DNA of 22,155 nt from JAJISK01 sp046759865 (GTDB taxonomy: Archaea; Thermoplasmatota; Thermoplasmata; RBG-16-68-12; JAJISG01): positions 1 to 22,155 of the forward strand of contig JBHIDB010000013.1 of NCBI GenBank assembly GCA_046759865.1, given 5' to 3'. Numbering within the stretch: the stretch's first letter is position 1; each line of letters begins with the position of its first letter. Of this stretch, positions 14,269 through 21,179 are shown one piece after another. Both the position numbers and the translations under genes were made by a program. The notes under the pieces are model-generated. The model saw nothing but the letters and a program-made list of their open reading frames with translations. It ran no database searches and was not told the DNA's origin.

Positions 14269-15162
14269 GTGGCTCGGATCAAGATGCGCAGGGACAAGTC
14301 GGAGGACGTGGCCCCGGCCCCGCAGGGGGACGGGTCCCTGGCGGAGCAGATCCAGGGCATCGCCGATCTCCAGAGCGACCTGAACGCCCTCGAGGAAGGC
14401 TTCACCGAGAAAACCCGAGAGGTTCAGGCCAAAAGCCGGACCTTGAGCCAGCTCGCGACCGCCATCGAGGTCCGCGGTGGGGAGGTCATCCACCAGACGC
14501 AGTCCCTGGACGGGCGGGATGCCGCCGCCACAGCACGGGAAAGAGCCGTGGAGGAGGAGGAAGCCAGGTTGCGGGCCGACCGACAGGGCTTCGAAGATGA
14601 GAGTCAGGCAATCCGCGTGGGTCTCGAGGAACGGGAAACGACGCTAAAGTCCACCGAGGACGCAGTGGCCCACGAGAGACAAGAGGTGAGTCAGCTTCGA
14701 GAGACCCTGGTCCAAGAGAAGGAACGCGTCGACCAGAGGGCCCAGGCCCTGAAGGAGCAGGCCGCTCGGATGGCGGAACGGGAGAAGAGCCTCGGGGATC
14801 TGCAGGCCAGACTGGAAGGCCTCGAAGGCGAACTGGACGCGAGGACAGGCCAGCTCGAGGAGCTGGAGCGGAAGAGCGCGGACTTGCAGGCGGAGGTCAA
14901 GGAGCGGCGCGAGGCCATACGGGTCAAGGAGGAAACGTGGGACCAGCGGGAGTCCGAACTCCAGGCACGGTTCGAGGAGGCGGAGCGACGCGAACGAGAG
15001 AATGTGGAGTCCCTCGAGGCGATCCGGGCGGAGCAGAGCGAGGGCCAAGCCAAGCTCGAAGCCCTTCAGGGTCAGATTGCAACGGAACGGAAGGAAATCG
15101 AAGAGCGCCAGGAGACCATGAGGAAGAAAGCGATGGAGCTCTTCGAAGCCAGCGAAATGTAG
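14269..15162 (+). CDS. Long cytoplasmic coiled-coil protein
   Basis: I chose the GTG at 14269, giving 297 residues (VARIKMRRDKSEDV start). GAGGGC lies a few bases before it and the translated sequence further upstream looks like non-coding shadow. A methionine five residues later is an alternative. After a short basic and Pro/Ala N-terminus the protein is a nearly continuous Glu/Arg/Gln/Leu heptad coiled coil to its end (ELFEASEM), without membrane helix, zinc ribbon or signal peptide. It resembles the N-terminal coiled coil of the zinc-ribbon protein at 5351 in composition but lacks the ribbons and basic tail. Such proteins act as filament formers, tethers or spacers. A CTTAAG box (14215-14220) may be part of the promoter. 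No family name is supported. Confidence 0.8.
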   Translation: MARIKMRRDKSEDVAPAPQGDGSLAEQIQGIADLQSDLNALEEGFTEKTREVQAKSRTLSQLATAIEVRGGEVIHQTQSLDGRDAAATARERAVEEEEARLRADRQGFEDESQAIRVGLEERETTLKSTEDAVAHERQEVSQLRETLVQEKERVDQRAQALKEQAARMAEREKSLGDLQARLEGLEGELDARTGQLEELERKSADLQAEVKERREAIRVKEETWDQRESELQARFEEAERRERENVESLEAIRAEQSEGQAKLEALQGQIATERKEIEERQETMRKKAMELFEASEM

Positions 15163-15239
15163 GCGTCGCCGGGATTCCGAGTATCTGTCCGCCGAGATTC
15201 CAGCGCGATTGTCAATCTAGAGAGAGACTCGTGTAGACC

Positions 15240-15254
15240 CTTTGTAGGACAAAG
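15240..15254. other. CTTTGT-AGG-ACAAAG palindrome (6-3-6)
   Basis: This perfect dyad lies 77 nt downstream of the coiled-coil stop and about 30 nt before the TATA box of the propeller gene. It could be a transcript-end hairpin or an upstream regulatory site. Its role is unknown. Confidence 0.35.
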
Positions 15255-15283
15255 TCCGGTCTGGAACTCCGAGCCTCGGACAC

Positions 15284-15292
15284 GATATATAG
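15284..15292 (+). promoter_or_regulatory. TATA box of the Asp-box propeller gene (leaderless)
   Basis: GATATATAG is centred about 28 nt before the ATG at 15316, which predicts transcription starting at or within a few bases of the start codon. Confidence 0.65.
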
Positions 15293-15315
15293 GGCCGCCA
15301 GGTAAGAGCAGCAGG

Positions 15316-17007
15316 ATGCCAAGGTTCTCCGCTTGGATGAGCGGGCTCTTGTTCTTGAGCTTCGTCGTCATCACGGCAGCTGATCCCTCGACAAACTCCG
15401 AGGACCGCAGCCTTTCACTCCTAGCGACCGCCGTCGATCCCCCGTTTGCCGTGAACATCCCGGTCACAGACGGGACGAGTCCTTTCCCGTATCAAGTGGA
15501 ACCCTACATCGTCGTCGACTCCACGGGTCGCCTCTTCGTCGGTTGGAAGGAGGCCGAGACCAACGACGGACCGGGCCGGCGGGTGGGATTCGCGGCGTCC
15601 GAGGACGGAGGCCTCATCTGGTCCGCGAACGCGTTGATGGAAACGCAGACCTCCAACCGCTTTCAGTCGGATCCGTGGCTCGTCGTCGACGAGTCGGATC
15701 GAGTCTACTTCGCTCGGCTCGAGTTCGAGGAGGGGCTGACCGGGCCGTTCAACGGCATCTCGGTGTCGGGCACCGACGACGGGGGCGCGTCCTGGGGGCC
15801 CATCGTCAACGTCGATGACCAGCCCGGCTTTGCGGACAAGGAGTCGATGGTCAGCGACGGGAACGGAACGCTCTACCTCGCCTACGACGACGTCGACCTC
15901 TCGTCGGGAGACGTCAACCTCCGCCTCACGCGCTCCATGGATGACGGGGCCACCTGGACCCCCACCACCCCGGTTGGGAACGGCCCTGCCGGCTTCGCGG
16001 GCCCGGTCATTGCTGCCCGACCGAACGGGACCGTCTACGTGGCCTGGTGGGACTTCGGGGGCGGAAACATCTTGGTCTCTCGGTCCTGGGATCGAGGGGC
16101 GACATGGGGCGTCCCCGTTCAGGTGAACCCCACCACCGGTACGGCGTCCTTCATCCCGGCCCATCGGTGGTGGGTCCCCCTCCCCTCCATCGTCGCGGAC
16201 TCGCAGGGACGCGTCTACGTCGCCTGGCCGGACCAGGGCTTCGGAGACTTGGACGTCGTCGTCGCTCGTTCCGACGATGACGGGGCCAGTTGGTCGGTTC
16301 CCGCTCGCATCAACGATGACGCGCGCCGAGAGCAGCGCATGGTGAGCCTTGCCATTGACACGATGGATGTCCTCCACGCCGCGTGGTACGACAACCGCAC
16401 CGGCAACCTCAACGTGTTCTACAGCAACTCCACGGACGGGGGAGGGACCTGGTCCACGAACGCGCGCGTCACGACCGCGGAAACCTCGGCCAGCTTCCAG
16501 CGTCCCGGCGATTACCTGGGTCTCGCCGCGGATGAGAATGGGACGGCGTACGTGGTCTGGACGGACGGTCGTGAGGGGGACTTGGACATTTACTACGCCC
16601 GCTCGCGCCCTCTCGAAGGCGTAGATCGGGAGGCCCCTTCGATCGAGATCTTCTCGCCCGAGGAAGGGCAGACATTCACCTCGACGGAGGTAAGAGTCAA
16701 CGGCACAGCGCAGGACAACGTGGCCATCGATCGAGTGGAAATCAGCGCCGACAACGGAACGTCTTGGTTGCGGGCCGACGGTACAGCGTCGTGGGAGGGG
16801 TCCCTCGCAGTCCCCCTCGGAGAGGTGGAGATCCTGGCGCGAGCACTCGACACCTCAGGCAATGCCGCCATGGCAAGCGTGGGGGTGAGCGTCACTCCGC
16901 CGAGCTTCCTCTCGCCGGAAACGGTGTTCCTCATTGTGCTTGTCGTCGTGATCGTGCCGAGCGTCACGATCCTAATTTGGGTGCTCGCCCGCCGGTGGCG
17001 CGATTAG
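15316..17007 (+). CDS. Membrane-anchored six-Asp-box beta-propeller (sialidase/BNR-like) surface protein
   Basis: This 563-residue protein has an N-terminal signal peptide (about residues 1-22). Six Asp-box motifs of the form SxDxGxxW follow, at roughly residues 95, 153, 207, 257, 319 and 372 (for example SEDGGLIWS, SMDDGATWT, STDGGGTWS), as in six-bladed sialidase/BNR propellers. A C-terminal Ig-like module (about 440-530, APSIEIFSPEEGQTF...) leads to one membrane helix (about 536-556) and a short Arg-rich cytoplasmic tail. Asp boxes are structural and occur in sialidases, other glycosidases and non-enzymatic receptors. I did not find an obvious arginine triad with a Tyr/Glu pair, so catalysis is not assigned. 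The ATG at 15316 follows a TATA box at leaderless spacing. It is most probably a glycan-binding, glycan-processing or adhesive protein on the cell surface. Confidence 0.85.
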   Translation: MPRFSAWMSGLLFLSFVVITAADPSTNSEDRSLSLLATAVDPPFAVNIPVTDGTSPFPYQVEPYIVVDSTGRLFVGWKEAETNDGPGRRVGFAASEDGGLIWSANALMETQTSNRFQSDPWLVVDESDRVYFARLEFEEGLTGPFNGISVSGTDDGGASWGPIVNVDDQPGFADKESMVSDGNGTLYLAYDDVDLSSGDVNLRLTRSMDDGATWTPTTPVGNGPAGFAGPVIAARPNGTVYVAWWDFGGGNILVSRSWDRGATWGVPVQVNPTTGTASFIPAHRWWVPLPSIVADSQGRVYVAWPDQGFGDLDVVVARSDDDGASWSVPARINDDARREQRMVSLAIDTMDVLHAAWYDNRTGNLNVFYSNSTDGGGTWSTNARVTTAETSASFQRPGDYLGLAADENGTAYVVWTDGREGDLDIYYARSRPLEGVDREAPSIEIFSPEEGQTFTSTEVRVNGTAQDNVAIDRVEISADNGTSWLRADGTASWEGSLAVPLGEVEILARALDTSGNAAMASVGVSVTPPSFLSPETVFLIVLVVVIVPSVTILIWVLARRWRD

Positions 17008-17089
17008 GCTCTCAGGGCCGACTTTCGTGCCCATCTTTCATGGAGGGAAGGCCGCGCATCCCCGCCACCTGGCAGGGCTTCCGAAATGC

Positions 17090-18607
17090 TCAGGTTTCTG
17101 AAACCCGGTATTTCATCGCCCACAGGAAGAGGACCAGGGGAAGCGCGATCCAGATGGCGACGGCCGAGGCGGTCCACCAAAGGGGGACCTCTTGCGGGAT
17201 GCCTCCAAAGGGGGTGAAGAAGCCCCCAAGCAGCGCCGGCAGGGAGAGGGCGAACAACTGCAGGTAAACACTCGTGGGGCTCACTAGGGAGAGCACGACA
17301 CTGATTTCGAACCATCGAACCGAGCCCGGAGTGGCCAATAGGCTCGCGGCGAGGAAACTGATAAGATTCCAGAAGAAGGCGAAGAGGAGAAACAGGAGGA
17401 TGGAGACCAGAAGGGCCGTTCCGAGGGTGCGCACGTTAGCGGAGACCGCCAGGAAGAGGAGGGTGTAGACCAAGAGGAGGAAGAGGGCCACCCCCATGAA
17501 ACTCGCGAGGAAAGATCCCGTTGGGGGCGTGCCGACCGTCAGCCAGATCAACCCCGCGGCGACCAGAAGGACCGCCACGACAGGGATGGCCATGGAGCCA
17601 AAGACGCCGGTCAGCTTCCCCAGCGCAACTCCGATTCGACTGACCGGCTTGGACAGGAGGAGGTCTAGGGAGCCCTCTGAGCGCTCCCGGGCGATGGCAC
17701 CGTAAGCGAGCACCATGGCCATGATGGGGAGGATGAGAGGGAGGAAGAGGAGGCCCGAGAAGGCGAGGATGCCGTCGGGGCTCTCCGCAAAGGGGTTCGA
17801 GCCGAAGGGGAACCCAAGGTCCCTCGTGTTATTCAGCTCGCCCTTCTCGGCACGCACTAAGTATTCCCCCGACTCCAGGGGATCCGGACGGAAGTAGTGG
17901 CCTGCGGGGTCCGTCGTGCCGTTCAGGTGGGGCTGCCAACCCCCTGCCGGTCCTCCCTCGAAGGGGTTGCCGACGAAGTCCTCCGGGATTCGCCAAATGT
18001 AGACCGACGCTCCCTCGATGAGCGCACCCTTTGTGTCGATGAACACGAGGGAGAGGATCTGGGTCCCCTGTCCGCCTCCCAAGGCCACGGTTCGGAGGTC
18101 CAGCATGCCAAAGTTTTCGAGTGGCTCAGGAGGGAAGGGCTCCGTCCCGGTGTACACAAAGCCATGAAGGTTCTCGGGCTCGTCGGCCAAGCGGACGACG
18201 AGCTGTCGGTTGGGGTACCTCGTCGTGAGGTTCTCGAATCGTACCCAGCCCGAGGCGTCCGTGGGGGTTGCTTCCAACACCTCCAACGTGGGCGGGCCGC
18301 GGGGGGTCTCCGAAACAGTCACAAGCTCGACGTTGAGCCCCGCCACAGGAGAACCGCCGAGGGAGCTGACAAAGAGGGCGAGGGCAGGCCTGCTGTGGTT
18401 CAGTTCCTGATAATAGGTGAAGGAGTGGACGATTCGACTCGGGACCCCGGCGCCACCCCCTAAGCCCGGTGCGATGGAGAAGGTCGCAGCCAGGACGGCG
18501 AGGGCTAGGATCGAAGTGATAATGAGAAGACGAATGCTCAGGAGAGTGGTGCGGCCTTCTTTCGCGGCCACGGGCAGCCAACCCGTGAGAGATGCGAGGC
18601 CTCTCAT
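17090..18607 (-). CDS. ABC-2 type exporter permease with a large outer domain
   Basis: This 505-residue protein starts at the ATG at 18607, overlapping the ATPase stop by 4 nt (ATGA), so translation is probably coupled. Helix 1 is near residues 27-48. A roughly 230-residue non-membrane segment (about 50-280) with beta-sandwich-like repeats follows, such as SGWVRFENLTTRYPN and PAGHYFRPDPLESGEYLVRAEKG. Helices near 280 to the C-terminus include LILPIMAMVLAYGAIARERSEGSLDLLL, the coupling-helix-like segment typical of ABC-2/NosY-like permeases. It pairs with the ATPase encoded directly upstream. The outer domain is unusually large for this permease type and resembles carboxypeptidase-regulatory/Ig-like modules, which may bind a substrate or an envelope partner. 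The transported substrate is unknown. Confidence 0.88.
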   Translation of the reverse strand: MRGLASLTGWLPVAAKEGRTTLLSIRLLIITSILALAVLAATFSIAPGLGGGAGVPSRIVHSFTYYQELNHSRPALALFVSSLGGSPVAGLNVELVTVSETPRGPPTLEVLEATPTDASGWVRFENLTTRYPNRQLVVRLADEPENLHGFVYTGTEPFPPEPLENFGMLDLRTVALGGGQGTQILSLVFIDTKGALIEGASVYIWRIPEDFVGNPFEGGPAGGWQPHLNGTTDPAGHYFRPDPLESGEYLVRAEKGELNNTRDLGFPFGSNPFAESPDGILAFSGLLFLPLILPIMAMVLAYGAIARERSEGSLDLLLSKPVSRIGVALGKLTGVFGSMAIPVVAVLLVAAGLIWLTVGTPPTGSFLASFMGVALFLLLVYTLLFLAVSANVRTLGTALLVSILLFLLFAFFWNLISFLAASLLATPGSVRWFEISVVLSLVSPTSVYLQLFALSLPALLGGFFTPFGGIPQEVPLWWTASAVAIWIALPLVLFLWAMKYRVSET

Positions 18608-19542
18608 GCTCCCCCCTCTGTGAGGGCCAGGAACGCCTCCTCGAGGTTGGGCTCCAATCGGCGGGAGCTAAGGATCGCCACCCCGGCGGCCACCAGCCGT
18701 CGAGTGACTTCAGCGATCGCGTCATCATCAAGAGAGCCGGATACGCGCAGGAGCGTTCCCTCGATGACCACCTGATCTACGCCTTCGATGCTCTCCAACT
18801 CCTCAGTGACGTTTCGCTGCACGCCCTTCGTCTCGACCTCGAGGCCCCCGCTGGCCCGGCCGAGCGCTTGGACGAGGGCTCTTGGGGTCTCGACTTGCAG
18901 CAAGTGGCCGCGATGCAGGACTCCCACTCGGGTGCAAATCTTCTCCACCTCGCTGAGGATGTGCGACGAGAGAAAGATGGTCTGACCCCGTTCGTGTAGG
19001 TCCGCCAAGAGGGACCTCACGAAGGCCATCCCGCCTGGATCCAGTCCGAGGGAGGGCTCGTCGAGAATCAAGACCTCTGGATCGGGGAGAAGGACGCCCG
19101 CCAGGGCGAGCCGTCGCTTCATACCAAGGCTGTAGGCCTTCGTCTTCCGGTCGGCGGCGTCCGCCAGGCCCACTCTTTCGAGGAGGTGTCCAAAGTCGCC
19201 GTCCGGCTGCGCCTTCCGCATCCCGTAGAGACGGGCCCAGTAACGGAGGTGCTGGCGCCCAGTCATGGTGCCGTAGAAGCCCGGGTTCTCAGGCATGAAG
19301 CCGACTCGCCGCATGGCCTCCAGCGGTTCCTCCCGAACGTCATGCCCTCCAACCCAGGCCCTACCTCGGGTCGGCCGAAGAAGCGTCATCAAGATTCGGA
19401 TCGTGGTGGTCTTTCCGGCCCCGTTGGGTCCGAGGAATCCGAAGAGTTCTCCACGCTTCACATGCAGATTCAGCTCCTCGAGTGCGAGGGTTCCCTTTCG
19501 TCCGTAGATCTTCGTAAGCCCCTGAGTCCGGATGGAGTCCAA
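18604..19542 (-). CDS. ABC transporter ATP-binding protein (ABC-2/NosF-like)
   Basis: This 312-residue ATPase energises the permease encoded just downstream. Walker A is GPNGAGKT (38-45), the ABC signature is the variant YSLGMKRRLALA (137-148) in place of LSGGQ, Walker B is VLILDE (157-162), the D-loop LDP (167-169) and the switch His194 in LSSHI. A Glu (E85 in FMPENPGFY) stands at the Q-loop position, common in ABC-2 exporters. A C-terminal regulatory extension of about 90 residues follows the ABC core. The start is TTG at 19542. No ATG exists near the N-terminal strand, and a TATA box about 29 nt upstream supports a leaderless transcript. It is the first gene of a two-gene exporter operon. 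Confidence 0.93.
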   Translation of the reverse strand: MDSIRTQGLTKIYGRKGTLALEELNLHVKRGELFGFLGPNGAGKTTTIRILMTLLRPTRGRAWVGGHDVREEPLEAMRRVGFMPENPGFYGTMTGRQHLRYWARLYGMRKAQPDGDFGHLLERVGLADAADRKTKAYSLGMKRRLALAGVLLPDPEVLILDEPSLGLDPGGMAFVRSLLADLHERGQTIFLSSHILSEVEKICTRVGVLHRGHLLQVETPRALVQALGRASGGLEVETKGVQRNVTEELESIEGVDQVVIEGTLLRVSGSLDDDAIAEVTRRLVAAGVAILSSRRLEPNLEEAFLALTEGGA

Positions 19543-19567
19543 GGTGCAGGGGAGGACCGTAAGGCGT

Positions 19568-19575
19568 GATATAAC
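19568..19575 (-). promoter_or_regulatory. TATA box of the ABC exporter operon
   Basis: On the minus strand this reads GTTATATC, preceded by GCGTAAA as a possible BRE. Its centre is about 29 nt before the TTG at 19542, which fits a leaderless start and supports that codon as the true one. Confidence 0.6.
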
Positions 19576-19783
19576 TTTACGCGGCGTGATGCCGAAGCAG
19601 AAATGTGGTCAAAGTGAGTACCCAGGTAACACGACGCCTGCCAGGATTGAGCTACATAAAGTCCGGCGGGAACTGAGAAGATGCACGATGTCGAGCCTTG
19701 CGATGAGACGACCCGGCGGTGGGACTCGTCAGCTAGACTTCTCTCTGCCTCTAGGGCAAGGGTTCTATAGGACTTCGGCGCAT

Positions 19784-19795
19784 GGAACTAGTTCC
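19784..19795. promoter_or_regulatory. Perfect 12-bp palindrome GGAACTAGTTCC
   Basis: A perfect dyad about 100 nt before the inositol-phosphate synthase start and about 20 nt downstream of a TATA-like TCTATAGG. Its position suits regulator binding near a transcription start, but a chance palindrome of this length is not excluded. Confidence 0.4.
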
Positions 19796-19896
19796 GCAAG
19801 CGGTGCTACCACGCCAGAAGGTATCGAGATTTCCTCCTTCTCGCGGGTGTTGGGCAAGGGTGTGGGCACTGTAGCATTTCAGGGGGCGAGAGTTCG

Positions 19897-21036
19897 ATGG
19901 GACGAATCAACCTAGCCATCGCTGGCGTGGGGAACTGTGCCAGCGCCCTCGTCCAAGGCATCGCGTACTATTCAGAGACGAAAGAGGAGCCGGTCGGCCT
20001 CATGCATGGGGAAATTGGCGGGTATCGGCCACGTGACATCCGAATCGTCGCCGCATTCGACGTGGACGCGCGCAAAGTGGAGGAAGACATGAGCGAGGCC
20101 ATCTTCGCCCCGCCTAACTGCACGAAGGTCTTCCAGCCCAACGTCCCTTGGATGGGGGTGGAGGTTCAGATGGGGCCCGTCCTGGACGGCGTGGCAGACC
20201 ACATGAAGACCAGGCCGGACTCCCAGTCGTTTGTCGTGGCGGACACCGAACCGGTGGACGTGGCCCAGGTCCTAAGCAGTAGCGGAGCCGACGTTCTGGT
20301 GAACTACCTACCCGTTGGCTCGGAGGCCGCAACCCGACAGTATACCGAGGCGGCCCTGGAGGCCGGGTGTGCCCTCGTGAACTGCATCCCTGTGTTCATC
20401 GCCTCGAATCCGGAGTGGGCTTCGCGGTTCCATCGAAGGAACCTTCCGGTGGTGGGGGACGACATCAAGTCCCAGGTCGGCGCCACAATCGTCCATCGGG
20501 CCATCGCCCGCCTCTTCGTGGAGCGTGGGGCGCAGATTGATCGGACGTACCAGCTGAACACCGGCGGGAACACCGACTTCCTCAATATGCTCGAGCGAAC
20601 TCGCCTCAAGTCGAAGAAGATCAGCAAGACGGAGGCGATCCAGAGCGAACTGCGCGTGCGTCTGGCGCCAGAGAACATCCACATCGGACCCAGCGACTAC
20701 GTACCCTGGCAGAAGGACAACAAGGTCTGCTTCCTGCGCATGGAGGGCCGCATCTTCGGAAACGTGCCCATCGATCTGGAGCTTCGGCTGAGCGTCGAGG
20801 ACTCTCCCAATAGCGGAGGCAGTGCCATCGACGCGATTCGGGTCGCCAAGGTCGCGCTGGACCGAGGGGTCGGTGGGCCGTTGGAGGCCATCTCAGCCTA
20901 CGTGATGAAGCACCCACCGGTCCAGTACGCGGACTACGTGGCGCGGCGGTTGGTCGAGGACTTCCTGTTGGGCTTGGAACCGAAGGAGCCGATGCACGTC
21001 ACCCCCTTGGAGCCTGCCGCCGAGGCGGGGGATTAA
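19897..21036 (+). CDS. myo-Inositol-1-phosphate synthase
   Basis: This 379-residue NAD-dependent cytosolic enzyme converts D-glucose-6-phosphate to 1L-myo-inositol-1-phosphate, the first step toward inositol lipids and di-myo-inositol phosphate. Seen motifs: the Rossmann GVGNCAS (10-16), VNYLPVGSE (135-143), GDDIKSQVGATIVHR (187-201), LNTGGNTDFLNM (220-231), the Lys-rich active-site segment RLKSKKISKTEAIQS, VPWQKDNKVCFLRMEG (from 269) and VEDSPNSGGSAIDAIR (from 300). The short length and motif set fit the archaeal/actinobacterial-type enzyme rather than the longer eukaryotic one. The ATG at 19897 is preceded by GGGGGCGAG. It lies 143 nt before an IPCT/DIPPS-like gene that would use its product, so the two probably act in one pathway. 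Confidence 0.96.
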   Translation: MGRINLAIAGVGNCASALVQGIAYYSETKEEPVGLMHGEIGGYRPRDIRIVAAFDVDARKVEEDMSEAIFAPPNCTKVFQPNVPWMGVEVQMGPVLDGVADHMKTRPDSQSFVVADTEPVDVAQVLSSSGADVLVNYLPVGSEAATRQYTEAALEAGCALVNCIPVFIASNPEWASRFHRRNLPVVGDDIKSQVGATIVHRAIARLFVERGAQIDRTYQLNTGGNTDFLNMLERTRLKSKKISKTEAIQSELRVRLAPENIHIGPSDYVPWQKDNKVCFLRMEGRIFGNVPIDLELRLSVEDSPNSGGSAIDAIRVAKVALDRGVGGPLEAISAYVMKHPPVQYADYVARRLVEDFLLGLEPKEPMHVTPLEPAAEAGD

Positions 21037-21179
21037 GTCGGGTTGCTAGCCGTCCCGCCCGTCCTGCATCGGGTAGCTTGCCGTTCTGTCTCCCCGAAGG
21101 TCCCGAGAAATCTCCACCCACCAGGTCTAGGCGTGAGGGGGCATGAGACTTCAAGCCTTCTGAGGGCTTACCGAGGGGG

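Larger units (their letters stand above)
19543..19896. other. 354-bp region between ABC operon and inositol-phosphate synthase, no confident gene
   Basis: This stretch holds the divergent ABC promoter (minus TATA, 19568-19575), a perfect GGAACTAGTTCC palindrome (19784-19795) and TATA-like sequences at about 19650 (ACATAAAG) and 19765 (TCTATAGG) that may drive the inositol-phosphate synthase. Frames in it have unusual composition and no recognised domains. No tRNA-like structure was recognised. By eye it is less GC-rich than its neighbours. Confidence 0.5.

Noticed and set aside
19532..19915. 127-codon plus-strand frame upstream of the inositol-phosphate synthase
   Set aside because: It overlaps the ABC ATPase start and the synthase start, has no domain features and no promoter arrangement of its own.
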